Origin: Bacillus sp. X1(2014)
Lineage (GTDB): Bacteria; Bacillota; Bacilli; Bacillales_B; DSM-18226
NCBI RefSeq assembly: GCF_007678255.1
Contig: NZ_VEED01000007.1
Coordinates: forward strand, 124,001 to 188,000
Direction of reading: 5' to 3'
Length of the DNA: 64,000 nt
Part shown: one piece after another, positions 27,996 to 36,747 of the stretch
How positions within the stretch are numbered: the first letter of the stretch is position 1
Layout: the number at the start of each line of letters is the position of its first letter
Notes under the pieces: generated by a model
The model's input: the letters and a program-made list of their open reading frames with translations, nothing else
Database searches by the model: none
What the model was told of the DNA's origin: nothing
Program-made: the position numbers and the translations under genes

Positions 27996-28037
27996 TGAAA
28001 TTCCTAAAAAAGTAATAATATAAATCCCCCCTTAATA

Positions 28038-28051
28038 AGTAATCGCTTACA
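28038..28051 (-). promoter_or_regulatory. cre-like catabolite repression site before the CitMHS gene
   Basis: On the minus strand TGTAAGCGATTACT fits the CcpA cre consensus with its central CG. It lies just upstream of the RBS, where a bound repressor would block elongation. B. subtilis citM is likewise CcpA-repressed, which supports the call. Confidence 0.55.
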
Positions 28052-28283
28052 AACAAAGAGATAAAAAAGAAATTATTTCAACTTCTATTAATCTCTGAAA
28101 ACTATATTTTTAGAATATTGCAATGAGTATAATAAGTAAAATATATATTTTTTTGTGTATTACTAAAAAAAAACTTATAATCAACTTGAACACTATGTAT
28201 AAATAACTTTCATAGATAGTGTATTAATCAAATAAAGACAAAGAAGTAAAGAAATAATTCTTTGTCCCTACAGATCTATTTAT

Positions 28284-29147
28284 TTACAAATTTGAATTTT
28301 GGTTTAAGAAATCAACAAAGTTTTTTACAGTTGATAGTTGTAATGCTTCCTTGTTATACATTAAACATGTACTTCTTAGTACGGGTGTATCATTTTTGTA
28401 AGACAATCCATATGTATATAAATTATCAGAGGGTTGTAAACAAATTTCAGGCAATATGGCAACCCCTAAATCATTTTTAACCATTTCCTTGCACGTTTCC
28501 TGCCTGTCTATTTCCATTGTTACCACCGGTGGTTCAGAAAATCGATCGTGCCACCAGCCATTGATAAGATTTTTTAGGGAACTATCTGTTTGATAATGAA
28601 TAAAAGGGAGTTCAGGCAATTTATTGATGTCAATTTCATGTTTGGAAATAAGGTAAAGCCTTTCCTCATGCAATATTGTTTTGACTCCATACCAATCATA
28701 ATTTCCACGCAGTATTCCCAATTGAACACTTGATGAATTAAGCAAGTTCATAATACCGGTACTCCAGCCTGTATGCACACTAAACTGTACGTTAGGATAC
28801 TCAATAGAGAACTTCTTTAATAGTTTGGGAAGTTTATATTGAGCAAAGTTACTTGATACTCCTATCCTTAATGTTCCTCTTACTTCCTCCCGCATATTTA
28901 GCATATAATCTTTTGTCTGCTGAAGTTTTTTTATCATTTCTTCAGCATATTCAGCTAAATAAATACCTTCAGAAGTAAATTCGGTTCCCCCTTTTATCTT
29001 GTAAAACAATTCAGTCCCCAGTTCTTTTTCTAAATTCTTTAAGCGGTATGTTAAAGCAGGCTGTGATATAAATAATCGTTCCGATGCCCGACTAATATTT
29101 TTTTCTTCATACAAAACTTTAATTGCAACCCAATCTTTCTCATCCAT
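28284..29147 (-). CDS. LysR-family regulator of the tricarboxylate locus
   Basis: A 287-residue protein with an N-terminal winged HTH (SRASERLFISQPALTYRLKNLEKELG) and a periplasmic-binding-like effector domain from about residue 90. The ATG follows GGGGGATTCAT. It is transcribed away from prpF and towards the CitMHS gene, an arrangement typical of LysR genes that control both neighbours. The effector is presumably a tricarboxylate, by inference only. Confidence 0.9.
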   Translation of the reverse strand: MDEKDWVAIKVLYEEKNISRASERLFISQPALTYRLKNLEKELGTELFYKIKGGTEFTSEGIYLAEYAEEMIKKLQQTKDYMLNMREEVRGTLRIGVSSNFAQYKLPKLLKKFSIEYPNVQFSVHTGWSTGIMNLLNSSSVQLGILRGNYDWYGVKTILHEERLYLISKHEIDINKLPELPFIHYQTDSSLKNLINGWWHDRFSEPPVVTMEIDRQETCKEMVKNDLGVAILPEICLQPSDNLYTYGLSYKNDTPVLRSTCLMYNKEALQLSTVKNFVDFLNQNSNL

Positions 29148-29218
29148 ATGAATCCCCCATTCCTTTTTATATTATAAGTTTTTTTTTATATTTTTTCATA
29201 AAATTATCTATTTTACTT

Positions 29219-29235
29219 ATGATCTAGTTTATCAT
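29219..29235. promoter_or_regulatory. candidate LysR binding site
   Basis: ATGAT-N7-ATCAT forms a short dyad in the 146-base divergent region between the LysR gene and prpF. It has the T-N11-A form usual for LysR regulators. Confidence 0.45.
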
Positions 29236-29293
29236 ACGATGTTTTCATAAGAAAAACAATTTTTCAAATAATTAAAATAAAGGGGTATAGAAT

Positions 29294-30427
29294 ATGAAAG
29301 TTCCGGTTGTTATTATGCGAGGAGGAACAAGTAAAGGAGTCTTCTTGAATTACGAAAACATGCCTGAAAATCGTGCAGTTTGGGAGGATTTTCTCCTTGA
29401 TATTATGGGCAGTCCTGATCAAAGACAAATTGACGGGCTGGGCGGCGCAAATTCCTTAACTAGTAAAGCAGCTATTATTAAAAAGTCTAATATAGAAGGA
29501 GTTGACATCGAATATACATTTGCACAGATTAGCATTGAAGATCAATTAGTTGATTTTAAAGGAAATTGCGGCAATATTTCTTCTGCTGTAGGGCCCTACG
29601 CAATTGAACAAGGTCTTGTACATGCAATAGAACCTGTTACGAGAGTAAGAATATTTAATACTAATACAAAAAAATTAATTATAGCAGAAGTTGAAGTTAA
29701 AAATGGGAAAGTGAAAACTGAAGGAAAATGTTCTATCCCTGGTGTTCCAGGAACTGGTTCCCCTATTTACCTTTCCTTTACCCGTTCTGAGGGGGCTGTA
29801 ACTGGGAAGCTCTTTCCAACTGGAAAACCTGTAGACTGGATCCAAACAAAAAATAGTACCATCCCTATTTCCATTATTGATGTTGCCAATCCCCTTGTTT
29901 TTGTCAGGGCGGAAGATGTGGGGTTAAAAGGAAACGAATTGCCACATGAGTATACTCCGGAAAAATTAAAGGAATTAGAAGAAATTAGATCTCTAGCAGC
30001 TGAAATGTGCCACTTTTCGAAAAAAGAAGAAGCAACTAAAAAGTCTCCAGCTGTGCCAAAAATGACCCTCGTTGCCCCTCCAATGGATTTTATTGATGTG
30101 ACTGGCATTAAGAGAAATGCATCAGAAATGGATTTGACAATAAGAATGATGTCAATGCAAAAGCCGCATCAAGCTCTTGCTATTACAGGTGCCATTTGTA
30201 CAACTGCCGGTGCTTTCCTGAAGGATACCATTTTGTCGGATATCGTGAAAATTAACCATGAAATCCTTAGATTAGCACACCCTGCTGGAATTATGGAAAC
30301 AAAGGTAGATTTGCTTGCAGGCAATATAAACTCAATAAAGGTAGTGCGTACAGCTCGAACAATCCTAGAAGGTTCCGTTTTTACAAAGGACGATTATCAA
30401 CTTTCAGATTTAGCTATAGAGGCATAG
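29294..30427 (+). CDS. PrpF-family isomerase/tautomerase (aconitate-type)
   Basis: A 377-residue member of the PrpF fold (diaminopimelate-epimerase-like). The hallmark N-terminus KVPVVIMRGGTSKGVFL and the central FKGNCGNISSAVGPYAIE, including the catalytic-type Cys, are present. The family includes aconitate delta-isomerase, 4-oxalomesaconate tautomerase and methylitaconate isomerases. Near a CitMHS carrier, cis/trans-aconitate or a related unsaturated tricarboxylate is the likeliest substrate. AAAGGGG precedes the ATG. The gene is divergent from the LysR gene. Confidence 0.85.
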   Translation: MKVPVVIMRGGTSKGVFLNYENMPENRAVWEDFLLDIMGSPDQRQIDGLGGANSLTSKAAIIKKSNIEGVDIEYTFAQISIEDQLVDFKGNCGNISSAVGPYAIEQGLVHAIEPVTRVRIFNTNTKKLIIAEVEVKNGKVKTEGKCSIPGVPGTGSPIYLSFTRSEGAVTGKLFPTGKPVDWIQTKNSTIPISIIDVANPLVFVRAEDVGLKGNELPHEYTPEKLKELEEIRSLAAEMCHFSKKEEATKKSPAVPKMTLVAPPMDFIDVTGIKRNASEMDLTIRMMSMQKPHQALAITGAICTTAGAFLKDTILSDIVKINHEILRLAHPAGIMETKVDLLAGNINSIKVVRTARTILEGSVFTKDDYQLSDLAIEA

Positions 30428-30488
30428 GTAACTTCCTAATTTCAGTGTGCTAGTCATAAAAATCCAGAGAAAAACGGGGGAATTTTAA

Positions 30489-30638
30489 ATGTGGGTGATC
30501 ACAAGGTATACAGAAAAAAGTATTAAAATATTTGAATTTGATACCGAAAAAGAAGCAAGAGAAGCATTAAGCGAAATGCACGGATATTCAATTTTAACAG
30601 AAGTGATCTTTTATAATAACCCCTGCCTTGCTATATAA
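30489..30638 (+). CDS. hypothetical 49-residue protein
   Basis: A short gene with CGGGGGAA before the ATG at 30489. The product starts MWVITRYTEKSIKIFEFDTE and continues with KEAREALSEMHGYSILTEV. It looks like a small alpha/beta domain with two predicted strands and one helix, soluble, without signal peptide. I recall similar tiny proteins in Bacillus genomes but no function. It lies 61 bases after prpF and before a terminator, so it probably shares its transcript. Confidence 0.6.
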   Translation: MWVITRYTEKSIKIFEFDTEKEAREALSEMHGYSILTEVIFYNNPCLAI

Positions 30639-30681
30639 ATTTTTGGTATTTAAATGATAATTTACCAGAAAAGATGACTAG

Positions 30682-30711
30682 TAACCCCATTCTCTTGTGA
30701 GGATGGGGTTA
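30682..30711 (+). terminator. terminator after prpF and the 49-residue gene
   Basis: TAACCCCAT pairs with ATGGGGTTA around a 12-base loop and is followed by a T-rich stretch. Confidence 0.75.
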
Positions 30712-30822
30712 TTAATTCCTTTTTTGAGTCTTACTTTTTTCCTTATTCTAATGTTTCACTACCTTCTTCTATTTTCCATGAATAAAGCTTGCTAAAATTT
30801 CTTTTGTATCCATTTCCCTATA

Positions 30823-32001
30823 TTAAAAGAAATCAAAAAATGATGACTTCAATGATGGGACCATTTTTTCGAAAAGTTCGATCTCTGTCATGGTTCCTTT
30901 CAAGTATCCCATTTCAAAAAGTTCCATCGGTCTCTTGTAACCAAATAGAATCGCTGAAAGGGAATTAATATTTAATTGAATCCCTTTTTTAGGAGGATGA
31001 ACACACTGACCTCCCGTTTTTTCTTTAAACACCCTGATTTCTCCTTTTCCAAGCAGATAGCTCCCATTATTCCATGGTGCATGTGTATCTTCAAGGTGGA
31101 GGAATAGCGACTCATTTTCTGGTAGAAACGGAAATTTCCGTAAACATTCTTCTGCATCGACAACCCTTGCCATAAAATAGGGAGATAACTCCATTTTCAC
31201 CTTTGGCTGCGGCAGAGGATAAGGAAATGGATCGTGACTTGCAAGATTAATAGTCACTGTTTCAACCATGGAGTCATGCTGGCAGATAAAATTCCATAGC
31301 CCTTTTCTCGCATCATGGTCAAGAGCAACCAGCTCCTCCACCTCCATTTTTCTATCCTTCACTTGGTACAGAATATAACCCATTGCCTCGTTCGCGGAAT
31401 GGTAATATACAGCAAGCTGCGAGTCTTCATTATATACGTGTTGTTTCCACCAATTTGTATCACGTTTTAACATTCCGTTATGTTGAGTGCAAAATTGCTG
31501 GTAAATCTCTTCTATCTCCTCATTATGGGACTCTTTGGAATATCTCTTTATAAAACCAGGCTGCGTTTCAAGGAACTTTAGGTTTACTTTTTCAAACGTT
31601 AATTTCTTCTGTTCACTTAATACCTCCCATCCATATTTCCGATAAAAAGAGATATCAAATGGGTGTAAAAGCGATACAATCTGATTATTATTTCGCATTT
31701 GATTTAAGGATTCGATAATGAGTGCGTTTACATAGCCGTTCCGTCTAAACTCTGGGTATGTAGCAACTCCCGCGATTCCACCCATTTTCCATTCGGCATC
31801 CTTCATGAAAATGGTGAGTGGAATAATATGCAGTTTGGCAGCCAGAATGTTTTCATCATCCCATATTCCTAATATATTATGATTTTTCAATGCTTCTTTC
31901 CTAGCCGGTATATCTGCTTCCTGAACCTTAAATTGAAAAGCGTACATTGATAGTTTCATTGCTTCAAAGTATTCATTTTCTGTGATTTCTCTAATCTGCA
32001 T
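30823..32001 (-). CDS. Eis-like GNAT N-acetyltransferase
   Basis: A 392-residue protein of the Eis type: an N-terminal GNAT domain with the acetyl-CoA pocket GGIAGVATYPEFRRNGYVNALI (residues 73-94), a second acetyltransferase-like domain, and an SCP2-like C-terminal part. Eis homologues acetylate several amines of aminoglycosides or lysine side chains. The substrate here is not known, and no resistance gene is adjacent. Tyr/Phe residues and the usual C-terminal Phe-Phe are present; in Eis enzymes the C-terminal carboxylate is catalytic. It is monocistronic. Confidence 0.85.
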   Translation of the reverse strand: MQIREITENEYFEAMKLSMYAFQFKVQEADIPARKEALKNHNILGIWDDENILAAKLHIIPLTIFMKDAEWKMGGIAGVATYPEFRRNGYVNALIIESLNQMRNNNQIVSLLHPFDISFYRKYGWEVLSEQKKLTFEKVNLKFLETQPGFIKRYSKESHNEEIEEIYQQFCTQHNGMLKRDTNWWKQHVYNEDSQLAVYYHSANEAMGYILYQVKDRKMEVEELVALDHDARKGLWNFICQHDSMVETVTINLASHDPFPYPLPQPKVKMELSPYFMARVVDAEECLRKFPFLPENESLFLHLEDTHAPWNNGSYLLGKGEIRVFKEKTGGQCVHPPKKGIQLNINSLSAILFGYKRPMELFEMGYLKGTMTEIELFEKMVPSLKSSFFDFF

Positions 32002-32110
32002 TTAGACCCTACCCTTTCTTTCCTCAATTTAAAATATTTATGAGTTTAATGATAAAGCAATTTGCTTATTTTTCCAACAATATCTGGGAATCAGATACTA
32101 TCATTCTTCT

Positions 32111-32160
32111 AAAAAAGCCTCGTTTGCTTCATTTGGTTTCCCAACGAAGCAAATGAGGCT
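32111..32160 (-). terminator. terminator of the etfBA operon
   Basis: AGCCTCATTTGCTTC pairs with GAAGCAAACGAGGCT on the minus strand, followed by TTTTTT. It lies 18 bases after the etfA stop. Confidence 0.9.
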
Positions 32161-32177
32161 GCCCCACCGCTAATAGT

Positions 32178-33212
32178 TTAAACTTCTTTAGTTTGGCTTA
32201 CTTTTTCTCTGGATAAAGCCTTTTTAAACTGCTCGATTAGAATAGGAACGATTTCAAAGGCATCGCCAACAATTCCATAATGACAATTCTGAAAAATGGG
32301 AGCCTCTTTGTCCTTATTTATGGCAATAATTAAACCGGAATTTTTCATTCCCACAATATGTTGAATCGCTCCGGAGATTCCAATTGCAAAATATATTTTT
32401 GGTGTTACAGTTACACCGGTTTGCCCAACTTGATGAGGATGGTCGATCCAACCCGCTTCTACTACATCTCTGCTGGCACCAACCGCACCTCCAAGCGTTT
32501 CTGCCAATTGGTGTATTATCTGAAATCCTTCGAAGCTCCCTAACCCTTTTCCACCTGCAACAATGATGTCCGCTTCGTCGATTCGTACTTTCTTTACTGT
32601 TTCCTTTACAATTTCCAAGACTTTTGTCCGAATATCTTCTTCCTTTAGGGGGATTGTTTCTTCAACCACCTTGCCTGTTCTTCCCGGCTCCGGGTCCAGC
32701 GCCTTCATGACTTTGGCACGTACTGTCGCCATTTGCGGCCGGTATTTTTTACATAAAATAGTCGCCATAATATTTCCGCCAAATGCCGGTCTGCTCGCTA
32801 ATAGTAAACCCGTTTCCTCTTCAACATCCAGTTCCGTTGTATCCGCTGTCAAACCTGTCGGAAGATCGGTGGCTACCGCACTTGCCAGGTCTTTTCCTGT
32901 TGAGGTGGCCCCGTAGAGGATAATTTCTGGTTTATATTTATCAGCACACTCCAGCAGAGCCTTCATGTAGGTTTCAGTCCGGTAATGTTTAAAGATGGGT
33001 TGATCATATACGTACACGGTATCTGCTCCATATTCAAAAACGGTCTTTGTTAATTGTTTAACATTTTCTCCAATGAGAATACCGGCCAGTTCCACTCCCC
33101 GTTTGTCTGCCAACTTTCTTCCTGCTCCCAATAATTCAAGTGATACTGAAGCAACTACACCATCCTTTTGTTCAATGAATACCCAAACACCTTTGTAATC
33201 TTTGAAATCCAA
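32178..33212 (-). CDS. etfA: electron transfer flavoprotein, alpha subunit
   Basis: A 344-residue FAD-binding subunit. The C-terminal FAD motif GAVGASRDVVEAGWIDHPHQVGQTG followed by PKIYFAIGISGAIQHIVGM is diagnostic. It begins at a TTG directly after the etfB stop, with GGAGGGAGTG as RBS, so the subunits are coupled. It accepts electrons from acyl-CoA or other dehydrogenases. No dehydrogenase or FixC/FixX gene is next to it. I cannot decide from sequence whether it is of the bifurcating type. Confidence 0.94.
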   Translation of the reverse strand: MDFKDYKGVWVFIEQKDGVVASVSLELLGAGRKLADKRGVELAGILIGENVKQLTKTVFEYGADTVYVYDQPIFKHYRTETYMKALLECADKYKPEIILYGATSTGKDLASAVATDLPTGLTADTTELDVEEETGLLLASRPAFGGNIMATILCKKYRPQMATVRAKVMKALDPEPGRTGKVVEETIPLKEEDIRTKVLEIVKETVKKVRIDEADIIVAGGKGLGSFEGFQIIHQLAETLGGAVGASRDVVEAGWIDHPHQVGQTGVTVTPKIYFAIGISGAIQHIVGMKNSGLIIAINKDKEAPIFQNCHYGIVGDAFEIVPILIEQFKKALSREKVSQTKEV

Positions 33213-34040
33213 TTACACTCCCTCCTTTGTTTCAAACAGTTCTTTCTTTTCAAGCAGGACAGAGAGCAATTGCTCAACTTGTGCAGCCGGGCTGCCATCA
33301 AGGAATGTGCCCCCTGCCGGTTTTTGCGGAGCCCATACTTTCGATACGATCGTTGGGGATCCCTTCAAACCAAGCTGCTTAATGTCTACCCCTTCCAAGT
33401 CATCAACAGACCAAATATGGGGTTTATATCTTGCAGCCTTTATCATGTTTGGAAACGGGGAATACGGTACTTCATTAATTGTCTTTTCAACCGAAAACAG
33501 ACACGGCAATGTGGACTTTACGACTTCATAACCTTCCTCAAACTTGCGATGAACAATGGCATATCCTTCCTCTTGATTGATCTCCTCTACTTTATTTACA
33601 GACGTAAGGGGTGGAATATCGAGCCTTCTTGCTATTCCGGGTCCGACTTGCCCGGTATCTCCATCGATGGACATTTTTCCGCAAATAATCAAATCAACTG
33701 GCTTCGTTTTTGCAATTTTTTCAATCGCCTTTGTCACGGCATAACTCGTTGCCAGTGTATCTGCACCTGCAAACCGGCGGTCTGTGATTAAATAACCTTC
33801 ATCAGCGCCAATTTCAATACACTTTTTAATCGCGGTAACCGCTGGGGGTGGCCCCATTGTTACAACTGATACGATTCCTCCATACCTATTCTTTAGACGA
33901 ACCGCCTCTTCAACAGCATGAGCATCATACGGATTCAAGATCGCGGGCGCCGTTCTGCGGTCCATCGTGTTTGTTTTCGGATTCATCTTGATTATTTTGG
34001 TGTCAGGCACTTGCTTGATACAAGCTACAATATGCAGCAT
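33213..34040 (-). CDS. etfB: electron transfer flavoprotein, beta subunit
   Basis: A subunit of about 275 residues beginning MLHIVACIKQVPDTKIIKMN, with NPYDAHAVEEAVRLK and the ADGDTGQVGP-like motif (MSIDGDTGQVGPGIARRL). The ATG at 34040 follows GGGAGGGGTAAA; an in-frame ATG nine codons upstream lacks an RBS. It is the first gene of etfBA. A perfect FadR-type palindrome lies about 250 bases upstream, tying the operon to fatty-acid degradation. Confidence 0.93.
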   Translation of the reverse strand: MLHIVACIKQVPDTKIIKMNPKTNTMDRRTAPAILNPYDAHAVEEAVRLKNRYGGIVSVVTMGPPPAVTAIKKCIEIGADEGYLITDRRFAGADTLATSYAVTKAIEKIAKTKPVDLIICGKMSIDGDTGQVGPGIARRLDIPPLTSVNKVEEINQEEGYAIVHRKFEEGYEVVKSTLPCLFSVEKTINEVPYSPFPNMIKAARYKPHIWSVDDLEGVDIKQLGLKGSPTIVSKVWAPQKPAGGTFLDGSPAAQVEQLLSVLLEKKELFETKEGV

Positions 34041-34287
34041 TTTACCCCTCCCTTTATTAAAAGACACATGGTCCTTTAGTTACAGTAATATGAAACTTGC
34101 CGGTGTTTTTCGGCTAAAAAGCCTTTTTACTCCCGTTACAATTACTTTATTAGAAGAGATGTCCTTACATTCGAATTTTCTGGCAAATATCTATGTAAAT
34201 ATTGCAATTACTGCTCAAATCTCATTCACCATCAAAATTTTCTTTGTAGTATGTATAACTGCAAGATTCAAAAATAGACCGTTAATG

Positions 34288-34307
34288 GTGAATGAATAAT
34301 CATTCAC
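34288..34307. promoter_or_regulatory. FadR-type operator upstream of etfBA
   Basis: GTGAATGAATAATCATTCAC is an 8-bp perfect dyad. Its core matches the B. subtilis FadR consensus as I remember it (TGAATGAMTANTCATTCA) at every position. A half site (CATTCACC) lies near 34224. FadR is a TetR repressor released by long-chain acyl-CoA. Confidence 0.75.
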
Positions 34308-34335
34308 TTTTGTCTCGAAAATAAAAATACCCAAT

Positions 34336-34878
34336 TCATGAATAAAGAGCAATACCTACTAATCCAGATATTACAATAATTATGGCTGGATGCCAGTGGA
34401 ATTTCAGAAGAGCTGCAAGTGAACATCCAAAGACAAGCAACAGGCTTAATGTATGCCAAGTAAAATTAAAACTAACAATATTATTTGAAATGGCAAACTT
34501 AATTGCTGCAAATAGAATTAAACTTGTGACTATAGGTCTTAAGCCATAAAACATAGATTTTACAATTGGATATTGATTTAGCTTAAGAAAAAAGGTTGCT
34601 ATAATGAGAACCAGAATGATCGAAGGAAGCAAGATTCCCAATGCAGAAATGATAGACCCTTTAATTCCAGCAATAGAATATCCAACAATAATAGCACTGT
34701 TTGCAGCTATTGGACCAGGAGACATCCCAGCTACAGCAATAATGTTTGTAAACTCTTGTGTTGTCATCCATCCATGTTTAATAACATCTTGCTCAATGAC
34801 CGGCAGGATTGAATATCCTCCGCCGAAGGAAACTAAACCAATAACAAAAAACATTTTGAATAATTCCCAAAATATCAT
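34336..34878 (-). CDS. chrA: chromate transporter ChrA half, second subunit
   Basis: A 180-residue membrane protein with about six hydrophobic helices, starting MIFWELFKMFFVIGLVSFGGGYSILPVIEQDVI, with the ChrA hallmarks FGGGYSILP and AGMSPGPIAANSA. Short-chain ChrA proteins act as pairs; the partner gene ends 19 bases upstream. The pair probably exports an oxyanion such as chromate, though physiological substrates in Bacillus are uncertain. Confidence 0.88.
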   Translation of the reverse strand: MIFWELFKMFFVIGLVSFGGGYSILPVIEQDVIKHGWMTTQEFTNIIAVAGMSPGPIAANSAIIVGYSIAGIKGSIISALGILLPSIILVLIIATFFLKLNQYPIVKSMFYGLRPIVTSLILFAAIKFAISNNIVSFNFTWHTLSLLLVFGCSLAALLKFHWHPAIIIVISGLVGIALYS

Positions 34879-34896
34879 AGTTTTTATCCTTTCTTC

Positions 34897-35517
34897 TTAA
34901 ATTCCTGAGCCCATGAAAAAATCATTATTATTTACCTGCGTTTCTTTCGTATTATCAAATTTTACTTTACAACCCAACTTTTCTTTTACCTTTGTTATAA
35001 TAATACCCGCTAAAGCACCAGATAGAATGGCTAGTATAGGATGAATAAAGAAAAGAACAGGAATTCCTGCCACAATTAGTGCGAACGTGGATTTGTCAAC
35101 AATCGCTGTTTTTCCGGTTCTGATAGCTGCATAAACGATAAGGGCGACAATGGAAGCTCGAATGGAAAGGAAAGCTGCTACTACTTTAGGGTTGCTTTGG
35201 AAGAAACTGTATAAAATCCATAGTGTAAGGACGATTAAAAATGGAGGTAATGAGACACCAAGCATTGCGGCGATTGCCCCTCTAGTTCCACCTATTCTTT
35301 TTCCAATAAAAGTTGCAGAGTTAATAGCAACAGCACCTGGTACTGATTGAACTAAGACAAATACATCCGTAACATCTTCACTTTTTAACCAATTTTTTTT
35401 ATCTACGACCTCTTTTTCAATCAAAGGAATCATGGCAAATCCGCCACCGAACGTAACAGGACCCATTTTAAAAAAAGTCCAAAAAATTTGTAACAACTTT
35501 TTCCATTCTTTCCGCAT
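34897..35517 (-). CDS. chrA: chromate transporter ChrA half, first subunit
   Basis: The paralogous short-chain ChrA protein, about 206 residues. It has FKMGPVTFGGGFAMIPLIEKEVV and LVQSVPGAVAINSATFIG. I place the start at the ATG at 35517 (MRKEWKKLLQ) with AGGG six bases upstream. The open frame extends to 35850, but the extension runs into the divergent LysR promoter region and is unlike the family. It is followed by the second half gene. Confidence 0.85.
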   Translation of the reverse strand: MRKEWKKLLQIFWTFFKMGPVTFGGGFAMIPLIEKEVVDKKNWLKSEDVTDVFVLVQSVPGAVAINSATFIGKRIGGTRGAIAAMLGVSLPPFLIVLTLWILYSFFQSNPKVVAAFLSIRASIVALIVYAAIRTGKTAIVDKSTFALIVAGIPVLFFIHPILAILSGALAGIIITKVKEKLGCKVKFDNTKETQVNNNDFFMGSGI

Positions 35518-35714
35518 TCCATTCCCTGCTCTCTTGGTCAGATTCTTTTCTATATCACCGCTCCTATACATTACATTATCAGGTGATATAGCAAAGGGAA
35601 ATTGCAAGAAATGCATAGGGTATAACAGAATCTTATACTTTTGAAAACTTTTTTCTTTTACTTTTATGGTACTATCATATATGCGAAGCTTTTCATTTAG
35701 TGGAGATGATTTCA

Positions 35715-36596
35715 TTGAACATAGAAAACTTGAAAATGTTTTGTTTAGTTGTAGATGAAGGCAGTATAAGCCAAGCAGCACGTTTAAGTTATGTGTCTCA
35801 ACCTGCTGTAACAAGGCAGATCCATCAATTAGAAAATTATTATGGGACATTGTTGTTCAACCGATCAGAAGGGAAACTTACAGTAACAGAAACAGGAAGG
35901 ATGCTCTATCCTTTTGCCAAAGAAATCGTCTATGAATTCAACCGATCTAAAGAAGTAATTAAGCAGATAACTGGAGAGTCCAATGCCATCCTCAGGGTAG
36001 GTGCTTCTTTGACAATTGGTGAGTATTTATTACCAAGCTTATTAGGCAGTTTTAAAAAACAAGCACCAGAAATAAAAGTAACATTAACCATTAAAAACAC
36101 ACCAAGTGTTTTAGAGGATTTAGCAAATGATGTCATCGATTTAGCATTAGTAGAAGGTATGGTTGAAAATACGAATCTTAAAGTAGAGAAATTTGCTGAG
36201 GATGAGTTAGTTCTCATCTACCCACCTGATCACCCGTGGAGGGGCAGAACAGAAATAAATATTAAAGAATTGGCTAATGAACGAATGATTTGGCGTGAAT
36301 CAATTTCAGGAACACGACTTATTGTAGAAAAGGCTTTAAGGGATTATGGAGTGTTAGATAGTATTGAAAGCTATATGGAGATCGGGAGCACTCAAGCAAT
36401 TAAAAGTGCTGTAGAAGCGGGACTTGGAATCAGCATCTTACCGAGGCTAACAGTGTCCAGAGAATTGGAGCAAGGATTTTTAAAAGAAATAAAAATGACT
36501 GGGGTCGAAATAAAAAGAAATCTATGGCTGGTTAAAAAACCTCAGAGATTTCGTAGAATTGGTGTGGCTAGCTTTGTTGAATTTATTCAAAAATAA
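35715..36596 (+). CDS. LysR-family regulator, probable regulator of chrA genes
   Basis: A protein of about 293 residues with N-terminal HTH (GSISQAARLSYVSQPAVTRQIHQLENYYG) and substrate-binding domain. The family (CysL/YwbI-like) often sits divergent from transporters. The likely start is TTG at 35715, nine bases after GGAG; the GTG at 35700 has no RBS before it. It is divergent from chrA and presumably controls it. A clear terminator follows. Confidence 0.88.
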   Translation: MNIENLKMFCLVVDEGSISQAARLSYVSQPAVTRQIHQLENYYGTLLFNRSEGKLTVTETGRMLYPFAKEIVYEFNRSKEVIKQITGESNAILRVGASLTIGEYLLPSLLGSFKKQAPEIKVTLTIKNTPSVLEDLANDVIDLALVEGMVENTNLKVEKFAEDELVLIYPPDHPWRGRTEINIKELANERMIWRESISGTRLIVEKALRDYGVLDSIESYMEIGSTQAIKSAVEAGLGISILPRLTVSRELEQGFLKEIKMTGVEIKRNLWLVKKPQRFRRIGVASFVEFIQK

Positions 36597-36627
36597 AAAT
36601 GATTATAGAACTAATATAGATTATTAA

Positions 36628-36659
36628 GGATGCCTTTAATCAAAAGGCACCCTTTTTTT
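36628..36659 (+). terminator. terminator of the LysR gene
   Basis: GGATGCCTTT pairs with AAAGGCACCC (one mismatch) and is followed by TTTTTTT. Confidence 0.85.
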
Positions 36660-36747
36660 AATGGTTGTGTTACACTTGCAAGTGATTTCCGCTCCAGGTG
36701 CGGTTCAATCAACATGGCTAAAATATCAATATCAATTACAAGGACTT

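Noticed and set aside
33168..33791. 207-codon plus-strand frame
   Set aside because: Antisense to etfA/etfB, Cys- and aromatic-rich in a way typical of non-coding translations.
35518..35850. N-terminal extension of the first chrA gene
   Set aside because: The extra 111 residues are not ChrA-like, lack an RBS and cover the promoter and start of the divergent LysR gene.
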